26,323 bases of DNA from an uncultured Clostridia bacterium (GTDB taxonomy: Bacteria > Bacillota > Clostridia > Peptostreptococcales > Anaerovoracaceae). The stretch covers positions 1-26,323 of the forward strand of contig CAKQIZ010000020.1 of the NCBI GenBank assembly GCA_934247125.1, written 5' to 3'. The translations under genes were made by a program, and so were the position numbers. Under the pieces are notes generated by a model. That model searched no databases. It worked only from the letters and a program-made list of their open reading frames with translations, and was not told where the DNA came from. This document shows, one piece after another, positions 6,514 through 13,894 of the stretch. Position 1 is the stretch's first letter. The number at the start of each line of letters is the position of its first letter.

Positions 6514-8283
6514 ATGTTTTTACCTGTAAATAAAGAAGATATGACAAAGAGAGGCTGGGATCAGGTCGATTTCGTGCTTGTCACGGGAGATGCGTATGTC
6601 GATCATCCTTCTTTCGGAACGGCTATAATCAGCAGGGTGCTGGAGTCGCACGGGTTCCGCGTGGCGATACTGTCACAGCCGGCATGGGATGATGCGCGTG
6701 ATTTCAAGCGCTTCGGAAAACCCAGACTCGGATTTCTGATAAACAGCGGCAACGTGGATTCGATGGTGAACCATTATTCGGTATTCCGGCACAGGAGACG
6801 CAGAGATGTGTATTCACCGGGCGGCAAAAGCGGCAGGAGGCCGGACCGTGCGGTGATCGTCTACTGCAACCGTGCACGCGAAGCGTACAAGGACGTGCCG
6901 GTGATAATAGGCGGACTCGAAGCCAGCCTCAGAAGACTGGGCCATTACGATTACTGGGACAACAAGGTCAGGCGATCGATACTGATGGATTCCAGAGCCG
7001 ATATACTGATATACGGGATGGGAGAGCATGCGTGTGTGGAGATCGCGGAAGCTCTTGAAGCCGGGATACAGGCTCAGGATATAACGTGGATAAACGGCAC
7101 GTGCGTGAGGATGAAGGATCCGTATATCCAGGATGACGATGTGATGCTTCCTGATTTCGAGTCTGTAAAAACCTCGAAAGAAGAGTACTGCAGAAGCTTT
7201 GCACTGCAGTACAGGAGCAACGAGCCTGTGAATGGCAGACGGCTGATAGAGCGCTACGATGATAACAATTATGTTGTCCAGAATCCGCCGCAGCCTCCGC
7301 TGGAGCGAGATGAGCTTGACATGCTGTACGAGCTGCCGTTCATGCGCGACTATCATCCTTCGTATGAAGAAGGCGGCGGAGTCCCTGCGATAGAAGAAGT
7401 CAAGTTCAGCATAACGGCAAACCGCGGATGCTTCGGAGGATGCGCGTTCTGCGCGATCACATATCACCAGGGCAGAGAAGTCAGGAGCAGGAGCAGGGAA
7501 TCGATAGTACGGGAGGCAGAAGTGCTGAAGCAGCAGAATGGATTCAAGGGATATATCCATGACATCGGCGGACCGACTGCGAATTTTCGCAACCCGTCAT
7601 GTGAAAAACAGAAAAAGCACGGCATGTGTCAGCACAAGGACTGTCTTTTCCCGAAGCCGTGCAGTCAGCTCGAAGCTGACCATGCCGAATATATCGACGT
7701 GCTCAGGGCGGTGCGTGAACTCGACGGCATCAAGAAAGTGTTTATAAGATCAGGTATAAGATACGACTATATGCTCGCGGACAAAGACAAGAGCTTCATG
7801 AAGGAACTCTGCATGCACCATGTCAGCGGAGTGCTCAAGGTGGCGCCGGAGCATATCTCGCCGAGAGTGCTGAAGAATATGAGGAAGCCTGCAAAAGAAG
7901 TGTTTGACAGGTTCAGCGCGGAATACAGCAGGATGAACAGGAAGCTGGGCAAAAAACAGTACATGATACCGTACTTCATTTCCTCGCATCCCGGCAGTAC
8001 GCTGCAGGATGCCGTGGAGCTGGCGCTTTACATGAAAGAGACGGGATTCGTGCCGGATCAGGTGCAGGATTTCTATCCGACTCCGGGGACTCTGGCGACA
8101 TGTATGTACTATACGGAGATGGATCCGTTCACGATGAAAAAGGTATATGTAGCGAAGACCGAGGAGGAGAAGAGGATGCAGCGGGCGCTGATGCACTTCA
8201 ACAAGCGCGAGAACCGCAAAACGGTCATAAAGGCACTGCAGAAGGCCGGGCGTGAAGATCTCGTGGAGGTGCTGCTGAGATGA
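6514..8283 (+). CDS. ygiQ: YgiQ family (UPF0313) radical SAM protein
   Basis: Predicted radical S-adenosylmethionine enzyme of the widespread YgiQ family, whose substrate is not established. I start it at ATG 6514, giving the family N-terminus MFLPVNKEDMTKRGWDQVDF and an AGGCGGTG site (6502-6509) 4 bases upstream, instead of the in-frame GTG at 6481. The 589-residue protein has the N-terminal LVTGDAYVDHPSFG motif and IIGGLEASLRR typical of the family, then the radical SAM core with the cluster motif CFGGCAFC (Cys306, Cys310, Cys313), the DIGGPTANFRNP segment, KVAPEHISP and the C-terminal DFYPTPGTLATCMYYTEMDP. Length is normal. The stop codon overlaps the start of the methyltransferase gene by four bases (ATGA), so the two are probably translated in a coupled way. 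Confidence 0.95.
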   Translation: MFLPVNKEDMTKRGWDQVDFVLVTGDAYVDHPSFGTAIISRVLESHGFRVAILSQPAWDDARDFKRFGKPRLGFLINSGNVDSMVNHYSVFRHRRRRDVYSPGGKSGRRPDRAVIVYCNRAREAYKDVPVIIGGLEASLRRLGHYDYWDNKVRRSILMDSRADILIYGMGEHACVEIAEALEAGIQAQDITWINGTCVRMKDPYIQDDDVMLPDFESVKTSKEEYCRSFALQYRSNEPVNGRRLIERYDDNNYVVQNPPQPPLERDELDMLYELPFMRDYHPSYEEGGGVPAIEEVKFSITANRGCFGGCAFCAITYHQGREVRSRSRESIVREAEVLKQQNGFKGYIHDIGGPTANFRNPSCEKQKKHGMCQHKDCLFPKPCSQLEADHAEYIDVLRAVRELDGIKKVFIRSGIRYDYMLADKDKSFMKELCMHHVSGVLKVAPEHISPRVLKNMRKPAKEVFDRFSAEYSRMNRKLGKKQYMIPYFISSHPGSTLQDAVELALYMKETGFVPDQVQDFYPTPGTLATCMYYTEMDPFTMKKVYVAKTEEEKRMQRALMHFNKRENRKTVIKALQKAGREDLVEVLLR

Positions 8284-9803
8284 GTATGATGCGTGAGGTC
8301 ATCCGTGCGTTCGAAGATGGCAGGAAGCAGTACGAGGAATTGATCGAAATGATCTTGGCCGGCAGCCGGCAGCCGGATTTTACTGTACGCGAGGTGTACG
8401 GTGCTGATGCAAAGATCTGCAGCGCTGCTGCGGCAGGCAGTGACGGCAGGCATGCAAAGATATGCGGTATCGACGGGAATATTGATGGAAAGATCGCATC
8501 AGGCGACAATCTGGAGTATATGATGCATCTTCTGGGAAATGAGGATATGCGAGGAAAGCTGCAGCTGATATATGTCGATCCGCCGTTTTTTTCAGGCAGC
8601 CGATATGAAGCTTCGGTGAGGCTCGAGTCTGCAAAGCTGGGTGATTCGGGTCTTCTGAAGATCGGCGCATATGACGACAGGTGGAATCGCAGCATCGGCG
8701 AGTATCTGGAGATGCTGACCGTGCGCCTGTTCATGATGAGGGATCTGCTCTCTGAAACAGGATGCCTGTGGGTGCATCTCGACTGGCACAGCGTGCATTA
8801 TGTGAAGCTCATACTTGACGAGATATTCGGACCGGAGAATTTCGTGAACGAAGTGATCTGGAACTACAAGTCGGGAGGTGCGACAAAGCGCAGCTTCGCA
8901 AAGAAGCACGATACGCTGCTCTTTTACAGCAAAAGCCGCAAGTACAGATTCCTGCCGCTCAGGGAGAAGTCGTACAACCGCGGGCTGAAGCCGTATAATT
9001 TCAGGGGCGTGGAGGAGTTCTGCGACGATATCGGGTGGTATACCATGGTTAACATGAAGGATGTGTGGAGCATAGACATGGTCGGGCGCACGTCTGCAGA
9101 GAGGAATGGTTACGCGACACAGAAGCCTGAGGCTCTGCTGGAAAGGATAATAAGCTCGTGCAGCCGCGAGGGCGATATATGTGCTGATTTTTTTGCGGGC
9201 TCGGGGACTCTGGGTGCAGCGTGTCAGAAGATGGGAAGACGATGGATCATGTGTGATGAGAGCCGTCTCGGCACGGCGGCGCAGATCGAAAGGATGAACT
9301 CGCGCGGTGCAGTGTTTGCTGTAGAACGCGACGCGGCAGGTGATGCAGCGGATCTCGGAGAACAGCCGGGCGCAGCGCATTGTAAAAAAGCGGCGGGATA
9401 TCCGGATAGCATGTCGGATGTGCGTGGCGAGATAGCGGTAAAAGCGGCAGACGGCATGATAGAGCTCACCGGATACAGACTTGAGGCTGACGGGGCGGCA
9501 TGTGCGTGCGACTTTTACAGCAGTGTGTGCGAGCCGAAGTCGGCGGCAAAACTCAAAAGGTACGCGCAGGAAGACGGGCTCAGTCTGATAAAATTCTGGA
9601 GCGTCGATACAGCATATGACGGTATCGTGCACCGAGCAGAAAATATCATACCGGGAAACCGCAGCACCGGCGCTTTGATGTGTGCTGGCAGTCCTGCGGG
9701 CGGCAGTGACGGGAACAAATCAGGTATTGTGATGAGGACTGCCAGCGTGACCGGATATGATGTACTGGGAAACAGGTTCTCGAAGATCGTGGAGACCGAA
9801 TGA
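8280..9803 (+). CDS. Site-specific DNA methyltransferase, beta-class, probably adenine N6
   Basis: Predicted DNA methyltransferase using S-adenosylmethionine. Catalytic motif IV DPPF (residues 100-103) comes before the SAM-binding motif I DFFAGSGT (303-310), the beta-class order. Between them are the conserved GCLWVHLDWHSVHYVKLILD (161-180), FGPENFVNEVIWNYKSGG (183-200) and GYATQKPEALLERII (277-291) blocks, as in type III Mod-like and many orphan enzymes. The stretch that could hold a target-recognition domain, about residues 220-265, is short. Residues about 342-390 are Ala/Gly-rich linker, followed by a C-terminal domain with LIKFWSVDTAYDG (435-447), seen in some phage- and island-borne methylases. 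It overlaps ygiQ by 4 bases; GGAGG at 8265-8269 provides a ribosome binding site. No nuclease, helicase or specificity gene is near. Target sequence cannot be read from the protein. Confidence 0.88.
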   Translation: MSMMREVIRAFEDGRKQYEELIEMILAGSRQPDFTVREVYGADAKICSAAAAGSDGRHAKICGIDGNIDGKIASGDNLEYMMHLLGNEDMRGKLQLIYVDPPFFSGSRYEASVRLESAKLGDSGLLKIGAYDDRWNRSIGEYLEMLTVRLFMMRDLLSETGCLWVHLDWHSVHYVKLILDEIFGPENFVNEVIWNYKSGGATKRSFAKKHDTLLFYSKSRKYRFLPLREKSYNRGLKPYNFRGVEEFCDDIGWYTMVNMKDVWSIDMVGRTSAERNGYATQKPEALLERIISSCSREGDICADFFAGSGTLGAACQKMGRRWIMCDESRLGTAAQIERMNSRGAVFAVERDAAGDAADLGEQPGAAHCKKAAGYPDSMSDVRGEIAVKAADGMIELTGYRLEADGAACACDFYSSVCEPKSAAKLKRYAQEDGLSLIKFWSVDTAYDGIVHRAENIIPGNRSTGALMCAGSPAGGSDGNKSGIVMRTASVTGYDVLGNRFSKIVETE

Positions 9804-9830
9804 GTCGCACCGGTCTGAAAGCGTGAGTGA

Positions 9831-9849
9831 TCGGAACGGCTCGGAACGG
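9831..9849 (+). repeat. Short tandem repeat after the methyltransferase gene
   Basis: TCGGAACGG occurs at 9831-9839 and 9841-9849, period 10. It lies 28 bases past the methyltransferase stop and 26 bases before the next -35 box. No terminator could be made out for ygiQ-methyltransferase in this stretch. Confidence 0.35.
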
Positions 9850-9874
9850 AACTGAAATTTTTTGATAAAATAAG

Positions 9875-9903
9875 TTGCGCGCAAAATGGTTTTGGTGTAT
9901 AAT
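9875..9903 (+). promoter_or_regulatory. Promoter upstream of pyrG
   Basis: -35 TTGCGC (9875-9880), 17-base spacer, -10 TATAAT (9898-9903, perfect). The start site would be near 9909-9911. The -35 box lies inside the palindrome TTGCGCGCAA (9875-9884), so a bound protein would block polymerase. Confidence 0.75.
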
Positions 9904-9927
9904 ATCAAAGTAAATTTTGTGCGCAAA
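9875..9927. promoter_or_regulatory. Paired palindromes flanking the pyrG upstream promoter (candidate operator pair)
   Basis: Site 1, TTGCGCGCAA (9875-9884), covers the -35 box. Site 2, TTTGTGCGCAAA (9916-9927, one asymmetry), covers about +6 to +18. Their centres, 9879.5 and 9921.5, are 42 bp apart, four helical turns. The extended arms TTGCGCGCAAAAT and ATTTTGTGCGCAA also form an inverted repeat with one mismatch. The regulator is unknown. Confidence 0.55.
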
Positions 9928-9937
9928 GATATCAAAA

Positions 9938-10015
9938 ATAAGGAAGACGGCAATGAGTTGGGGTCTGGATTATTTATCCCCATCTGAACGCCTGAAACCT
10001 TATCTTTTTTATTTT
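9938..10015 (+). promoter_or_regulatory. Candidate structured leader with terminator-like U-run (attenuator or small RNA 3' end)
   Basis: A rod-like hairpin can form: ATAAGG/CCTTAT (9938-9943 with 9998-10003), a symmetric 5x5 internal loop that contains a tandem G-A pair (9946-9947 facing 9994-9995), GGC/GCC (9949-9951 with 9990-9992), a 7x7 internal loop that can partly pair, and TGGGG/CCCCA (9959-9963 with 9978-9982) with a 14-base loop. It is followed by TTTTTT A TTTTT (10005-10016). It begins about 28 bases after the predicted transcription start and ends about 80 bases before pyrG. It matches no riboswitch consensus I can recall. Confidence 0.4.
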
Positions 10016-10037
10016 TGGGCATTTTTATTATATAACG

Positions 10038-10055
10038 AATATCATTTATGATATT
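10038..10055. repeat. 18-bp palindrome, copy 1 (pyrG leader)
   Basis: AATATCATTTATGATATT, perfect 8-bp arms around TT, 38 bases before the pyrG start. It differs by one base from the copy at 19283-19300, and both follow TTTTTATTA at exactly 7 bases. Confidence 0.5.
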
Positions 10056-10093
10056 AAGCCATACGTATTTATCAAAGAAAGCAGGTGGGGTGC

Positions 10094-11704
10094 ATGAAAA
10101 AGTATATATTTGTAACAGGGGGAGTCGTTTCGGGACTCGGAAAGGGCATCACAGCAGCGTCGCTGGGCAGGCTGCTCAAGGCCAGGGGGCTTCGCGTCTC
10201 GGCGCAGAAGCTGGATCCGTATATAAACGTGGACCCCGGAACGATGAGTCCATATCAGCATGGAGAGGTATTCGTCACAGAGGACGGTGCAGAGACAGAC
10301 CTCGACCTCGGGCACTATGAGCGATTCATAGACGAAGATCTGAATAAATATTCGAACCTGACGACGGGCAAGGTCTACTGGAACGTGCTCAACAAGGAGC
10401 GAAAGGGCGAATATCTCGGCAGCACCGTGCAGGTGATACCGCATATCACTAACGAGATCAAGGAATTCATATACAACGTAGGCAAGACGAGCAATGCAGA
10501 CGTGATAATAACTGAGATCGGCGGTACGGTAGGCGATATCGAGAGCCAGCCGTTCCTGGAAGCGATCAGACAGGTTTCGCTGGAACAGGGAAAGGAAAAC
10601 TGTCTGTTCATCCATGTGACGCTGGTTCCGTATCTGAAGAGCTCTGGAGAACACAAGTCGAAACCGACACAGCATTCCGTAAAAGAACTGAGGACAATGG
10701 GCATATCACCTGATATAATAGTGATGAGATCAGACGAGCCTATCGACGAGAGCATCAGGGAAAAGATATCGCTGTTCTGCAATGTCAAGCCTGACTGCGT
10801 GATAGAGAACATGACGATCCCTGTGCTCTATGAAGCACCTCTGATGCTTGAAAAAGCGAAGTTTTCATGGATCGTATGCAGAGAACTGGGACTCGATGCA
10901 GGTCCTTGTGAGATGACGGAGTGGCAGACGATGGTCGACAGGATCAAGGCCAGAAAAGAGTGCGTGAGGATCGCGATAGTAGGGAAATATGTAAAGCTGC
11001 ACGATGCGTACCTGTCGGTGGCTGAAGCGCTGAAGCACGGCGGCTATGAGAACAGCTGCCATATCGACATCAAGTGGGTAGAGGCAGAAGATGTGACTGC
11101 AGACACTGCGGCAGAGCTTCTCGGAGATGTGGACGGCATACTTGTTCCCGGAGGGTTCGGCGACAGAGGCATAGAAGGCAAGATCACAGCTGCAGGATTT
11201 GCACGTGAAAACAAAGTGCCGTATTTCGGCATATGCCTCGGCATGCAGATCGCAGTGATAGAATTTGCAAGAAACGTACTCGGCATAAAGGATGCGGATT
11301 CCGGAGAGTTCAGCGAAGACTGCGCTCACAAGGTCATAGACTTCATGCCTGACCAGTACGGAGACATACCTAAGGGAGGCACGATGAGGCTCGGAGCATA
11401 TCCGTGCACGATAACGGCAGGCACGATAATGGAGAGAGCCTACGGCACAGGCCAGATCGCAGAGCGGCACAGACACAGATATGAGTTCAACAATGATTAC
11501 AGGGAAAGATTCGAAGCTGCAGGGATGAAGATCGCAGGTACATCGCCTGACGGCAGGCTGGTCGAAGCGGTAGAGCTGACAGATCATCCGCATTATATAG
11601 GAGTACAGTATCACCCTGAATTCAAGAGCAGACCGAACAAGGCGCATCCGCTTTTCAGGGAGTTCATAAAAGCAGCGCATGAGACTGCGGCCGGAAAGAG
11701 ATAG
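10094..11704 (+). CDS. pyrG: CTP synthase
   Basis: Makes CTP from UTP, glutamine and ATP, the last step of pyrimidine nucleotide synthesis. Start: ATG 10094 ([19 protein letters not shown]) is chosen over the in-frame GTG at 10085, since AGGTGGGG (10083-10090) is the ribosome binding site and overlaps that GTG. The 536-residue length is standard. The N-terminal amidoligase domain shows the P-loop [10 protein letters not shown], the [21 protein letters not shown] region and [12 protein letters not shown]. The C-terminal class I glutaminase domain shows VPGGFGDRG, the nucleophile Cys381 in FGICLGMQ, and His507/Glu509 in QYHPEF. Upstream are a promoter, paired palindromes and a possible attenuator. 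The GGG-initiated reiterative transcription described for Bacillus pyrG is not obvious here, because the predicted start lies in an A-rich stretch with no G-run. Confidence 0.98.
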   Translation: MKKYIFVTGGVVSGLGKGITAASLGRLLKARGLRVSAQKLDPYINVDPGTMSPYQHGEVFVTEDGAETDLDLGHYERFIDEDLNKYSNLTTGKVYWNVLNKERKGEYLGSTVQVIPHITNEIKEFIYNVGKTSNADVIITEIGGTVGDIESQPFLEAIRQVSLEQGKENCLFIHVTLVPYLKSSGEHKSKPTQHSVKELRTMGISPDIIVMRSDEPIDESIREKISLFCNVKPDCVIENMTIPVLYEAPLMLEKAKFSWIVCRELGLDAGPCEMTEWQTMVDRIKARKECVRIAIVGKYVKLHDAYLSVAEALKHGGYENSCHIDIKWVEAEDVTADTAAELLGDVDGILVPGGFGDRGIEGKITAAGFARENKVPYFGICLGMQIAVIEFARNVLGIKDADSGEFSEDCAHKVIDFMPDQYGDIPKGGTMRLGAYPCTITAGTIMERAYGTGQIAERHRHRYEFNNDYRERFEAAGMKIAGTSPDGRLVEAVELTDHPHYIGVQYHPEFKSRPNKAHPLFREFIKAAHETAAGKR

Positions 11705-11760
11705 CGGTGACAGATGCTGCAGGCATACGCATTGTATATTCAGGAGGGATACAGCAGATA

Positions 11761-12348
11761 ATGTATATCAGAAACAATACGATCGCAGTTATATTCAGAG
11801 TCATATTCATCATAGTGTGCGGGGCCGGGCTGGTGCTCAGATTCATGAGCATCACACCGTCGGCTGACATGATACTCGGCGACTTTGCAGTGATATCGAA
11901 CACGCTTGCACTCGTGTACTTCGCATATCTGATAACAGCAAGACCCGGATACGAACGGGGCACGCTGCGTGGAGCAGTGACGATATATATGGCAGTGACA
12001 TTTGCAGTGTATTATCTGATGACATTCGGTACGGGATTTTCACTTCCTGTGGAATTGTCAGTGTCGGGATACCTGATGTATTTCATCTCGCCGGTGATGG
12101 TATTCCTCGATTATCTGCTGCTTTGCAGGAAAGGCGGATTCACACCGTACAGCCCGGTGATATGGATGATACTGCCGGCAGTGTTCAATGCAGCGGTGTT
12201 CGTCGTGAACCACATGGGGCTTTTCATGAAAAGGCTGCCGTACTTCAGCCTGCCTGACATCGGAATGATCGTGACGCTGTTCGTGTTCCTGGGTATCAGC
12301 TACATATTTTTTGTGATCGATGATCTGCTGGCAGGACGTCGCGGATAA
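11761..12348 (+). CDS. Pr6Pr-like integral membrane protein of unknown function
   Basis: 195-residue, very hydrophobic protein with about six predicted membrane helices (approximate residues 8-28, 38-58, 72-92, 103-125, 134-156, 168-190). The spacing and the motifs DFAVISNTLALVYFAYL, RGAVTIYMAVTFAVYYL and SPVMVFLDYLLL recall the Pr6Pr / FAR-17a-AIG1-like membrane family, whose biochemical role in bacteria is not known. Start: ATG 11761, the first methionine after AGGAGG (11742-11747), although the 13-base spacing is long; GTG 11707 just after pyrG has no convincing site. It follows pyrG by 56 bases without a terminator between them, so it is probably read from the pyrG transcript and ends at the bidirectional terminator at 12378-12405. 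Confidence 0.65.
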   Translation: MYIRNNTIAVIFRVIFIIVCGAGLVLRFMSITPSADMILGDFAVISNTLALVYFAYLITARPGYERGTLRGAVTIYMAVTFAVYYLMTFGTGFSLPVELSVSGYLMYFISPVMVFLDYLLLCRKGGFTPYSPVIWMILPAVFNAAVFVVNHMGLFMKRLPYFSLPDIGMIVTLFVFLGISYIFFVIDDLLAGRRG

Positions 12349-12377
12349 AAACATTCAATACAGAGAATCAGACAAAA

Positions 12378-12405
12378 AAGCTGTCTCTCAAATTTGAGGC
12401 AGCTT
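12378..12405. terminator. Bidirectional terminator between the pyrG unit and spoIIID
   Basis: AAGCTG (12378-12383) pairs with CAGCTT (12400-12405), and CTCAAA with TTTGAG (12387-12398), with a small internal loop. On the minus strand it is followed by TTTTTT, so it is strongest for spoIIID; on the plus strand ATATTTT follows. Confidence 0.85.
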
Positions 12406-12430
12406 ATATTTTGCCTTTTGCAGCAGGCAT

Positions 12431-12688
12431 TCAGTCTTGATGGATATGTAAATATTTTTCTCTGGTAGCAAGACCGCCTCTGATGTGACGTTCGGCTTTG
12501 TTGTTTTCGAGGACTTCTTTGACTTCGGCTGCAAGACCCGGATTGATCTCGCGGAGTCTTTCAGTGATATCTTTGTGCACCGTGGATTTTGAGATCCTGA
12601 ATTTAGCTGCAGTGCTGCGTACCGTTGCTCCGGTATCGATGATATAGCGGGCAAGCTCCAGCACGCGCTCTTCGATATAATCTTTCAT
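12431..12688 (-). CDS. spoIIID: Sporulation transcriptional regulator SpoIIID
   Basis: DNA-binding regulator that in spore formers acts in the mother cell, tuning sigma-E genes and activating sigK. The 85-residue product opens MKDYIEERVLELARYIIDTG and carries a helix-turn-helix at about 22-45 (TVRSTAAKFRISKSTVHKDI), then ERLREINPGLAAEVKEVL and the basic RHIRGGLATREKYLH tail; all match SpoIIID from Bacillus closely. The C-terminal acidic extension of the Bacillus protein is absent, as I expect in clostridia. Start ATG 12688; the ribosome binding site is weak (GGTGGTG, distant). It is divergent from the mreB/mbl gene, whereas in Bacillus subtilis spoIIID lies directly upstream of mbl in the same direction. 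Its presence suggests a sporulating lineage. Confidence 0.95.
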   Translation of the reverse strand: MKDYIEERVLELARYIIDTGATVRSTAAKFRISKSTVHKDITERLREINPGLAAEVKEVLENNKAERHIRGGLATREKYLHIHQD

Positions 12689-12707
12689 AGTATTGACAGT
12701 TCACCAC

Positions 12708-12737
12708 CCCATTATCAATTAACTTTATCAGTCAAAA
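12708..12737 (-). promoter_or_regulatory. Possible spoIIID promoter
   Basis: On the minus strand TTGTTT is followed after 18 bases by GATAAT, about 20 bases or more upstream of the spoIIID ATG. A sigma-E promoter would be expected from the Bacillus case, but I did not find a convincing sigma-E match. Approximate position; weak support. The rest of the 183-base gap to mreB is AT-rich without a clear rightward promoter. Confidence 0.3.
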
Positions 12738-12830
12738 CAATATATGTACGGATCGGCGAAATATACTTGCTTTAGATTTTCAGTGTAATTTTTATTTGTA
12801 TGGCAAAACTAATAAATAACTGATAGAATG

Positions 12831-12863
12831 AAAGGAGTTCGCGGTAATACTGGATATCGCGGG
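12831..12863 (+). promoter_or_regulatory. mreB ribosome binding site followed by a spacer hairpin
   Basis: AAAGGAG (12831-12837) lies 34 bases before the mreB ATG, too far for normal initiation. Between them CGCGGTA (12840-12846) can pair with TATCGCG (12855-12861), 7 bp with one G-U pair and an 8-base loop, extendable by two U-G pairs. Folding would shorten the effective spacing to about 10-12 bases. No closer Shine-Dalgarno match is visible. Confidence 0.45.
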
Positions 12864-12871
12864 TTGGTAAT

Positions 12872-13894
12872 ATGGTATTTGGTGAAGAAGTCGGGATCGA
12901 TCTCGGGACGGCAAATGTGCTGATATATGTGGACGGCAAAGGGATAGTGCTCGAGGAGCCGTCGGTAGTCGCGATAAACAGAGATACGAATGAGATACTG
13001 GCGGTCGGAAGCGATGCAAAGCGCATGATCGGCAGGACGCCGGGGAACATCGCAGCGGTCAGGCCGCTTCGCGAGGGCGTGATATCTGATTATGATGTGA
13101 CGGAGAAAATGCTGCAGTACTTTATAAAAAAGACGTGTGGTGGCAGCCGGTTTTTCAAGCCGAGACTGGTGGTGTGCGTGCCGAGCGGTGTGACCGAGGT
13201 GGAAAAGCGCGCGGTGAAGGAAGCCGCGCTGCAGGCGGGCGGCAGGGCCGTATATCTGATAGAGGAGCCGGTGGCCGCAGCTATAGGTGCAGGTATAGAT
13301 ATCAATGCGCCGGAAGGTATCATGATAATAGATATAGGCGGCGGCACGACGGATGTCGCGGTGATCTCGATGGGCGGCATAGTCAGCAGTGCATCGGTAA
13401 AGGTCGCGGGAGACAAGTTCGACGACTGTATAGTGAAATACATGAGGAAAAAGTACAGTCTTTTCATAGGCGAGCGTACTGCGGAAAAGCTCAAGCGTGA
13501 GGTAGGCATGGCGTTTGCCGGCGAAGAAGCGCTCAAGGCGCTGTGCAAGGGGCGCGACCTGGTCACAGGCCTCCCGAGGACTGTAGAAGTAGGGTCGGAA
13601 GAAGTGCTGGAGGCGCTCGAGGAGCCGCTGGATGTGATCTGCGAGGCGACACACAGTGTGCTTGAAAAGACGCCGCCCGAGCTTGCGGCGGACGTCGGTG
13701 AGATGGGCATCGTGATAACGGGAGGCGGAGCATATCTCAGAGGACTCGACAAACGCATACAGGAGCGGACCGGGATCAGGACAGTCGTGGCGGCGGACGC
13801 GGATCTGTGTGTCGCCAGAGGAACAGGAGAATCACTTAAATATATAGATATAATAAGCAGGAACAGTTTGAACAGGAGAGAAACTTATATATGA
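12872..13894 (+). CDS. mreB: Rod-shape-determining protein MreB/Mbl
   Basis: Bacterial actin homologue that forms membrane-associated filaments and guides lateral wall synthesis. The 340-residue protein has the actin-fold phosphate-1 motif EVGIDLGTANVLIYV (6-20), PSVVA (31-35), GRTPGNIAAVRPL near 55-67, phosphate-2 IIDIGGGTTDVAVISMG (about 151-167), AGDKFDDCIVKYM, LIGERTAEKLK-like FIGERTAEKLK, and the adenosine motif GIVITGGGAYLRGLD. The GKGIVLEEPSVVA start resembles Mbl as much as MreB. Start ATG 12872 is set by the family N-terminus: an in-frame TAA lies at 12845 and no other start codon follows it; the ribosome binding site is oddly distant (see 12831-12863). mreC and mreD are not adjacent, which fits an Mbl-type or second copy. 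The stop overlaps the next gene by four bases. Confidence 0.95.
   Translation: MVFGEEVGIDLGTANVLIYVDGKGIVLEEPSVVAINRDTNEILAVGSDAKRMIGRTPGNIAAVRPLREGVISDYDVTEKMLQYFIKKTCGGSRFFKPRLVVCVPSGVTEVEKRAVKEAALQAGGRAVYLIEEPVAAAIGAGIDINAPEGIMIIDIGGGTTDVAVISMGGIVSSASVKVAGDKFDDCIVKYMRKKYSLFIGERTAEKLKREVGMAFAGEEALKALCKGRDLVTGLPRTVEVGSEEVLEALEEPLDVICEATHSVLEKTPPELAADVGEMGIVITGGGAYLRGLDKRIQERTGIRTVVAADADLCVARGTGESLKYIDIISRNSLNRRETYI

Noticed and set aside
8592..9632. Long open frame of 346 codons on the minus strand opposite the methyltransferase gene
   Set aside because: Shadow of a real gene on the plus strand: composition is odd (rich in Arg, His, Cys), there is no ribosome binding site, and no recognisable domain, while the plus frame carries full methylase motifs.
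8280..9803. Restriction-modification or defence island
   Set aside because: No endonuclease, helicase, specificity subunit, toxin or integrase is found on either side; neighbours are housekeeping genes.
9964..9973. TCTGGATTAT resembles part of the thiamine pyrophosphate riboswitch consensus
   Set aside because: The other conserved blocks (CTGAGA and the long ACC...CTGAT element) are absent and the gene downstream is pyrG.
9904..10093. Bacillus-type CTP-sensing pyrG attenuation by G-run slippage at the transcript start
   Set aside because: The predicted start region is A-rich with no GGG at +1, so that mechanism is not supported by the sequence as read.
12809..13654. 281-codon minus-strand frame opposite mreB
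   Set aside because: Antisense shadow; the plus strand encodes an intact actin-fold protein.
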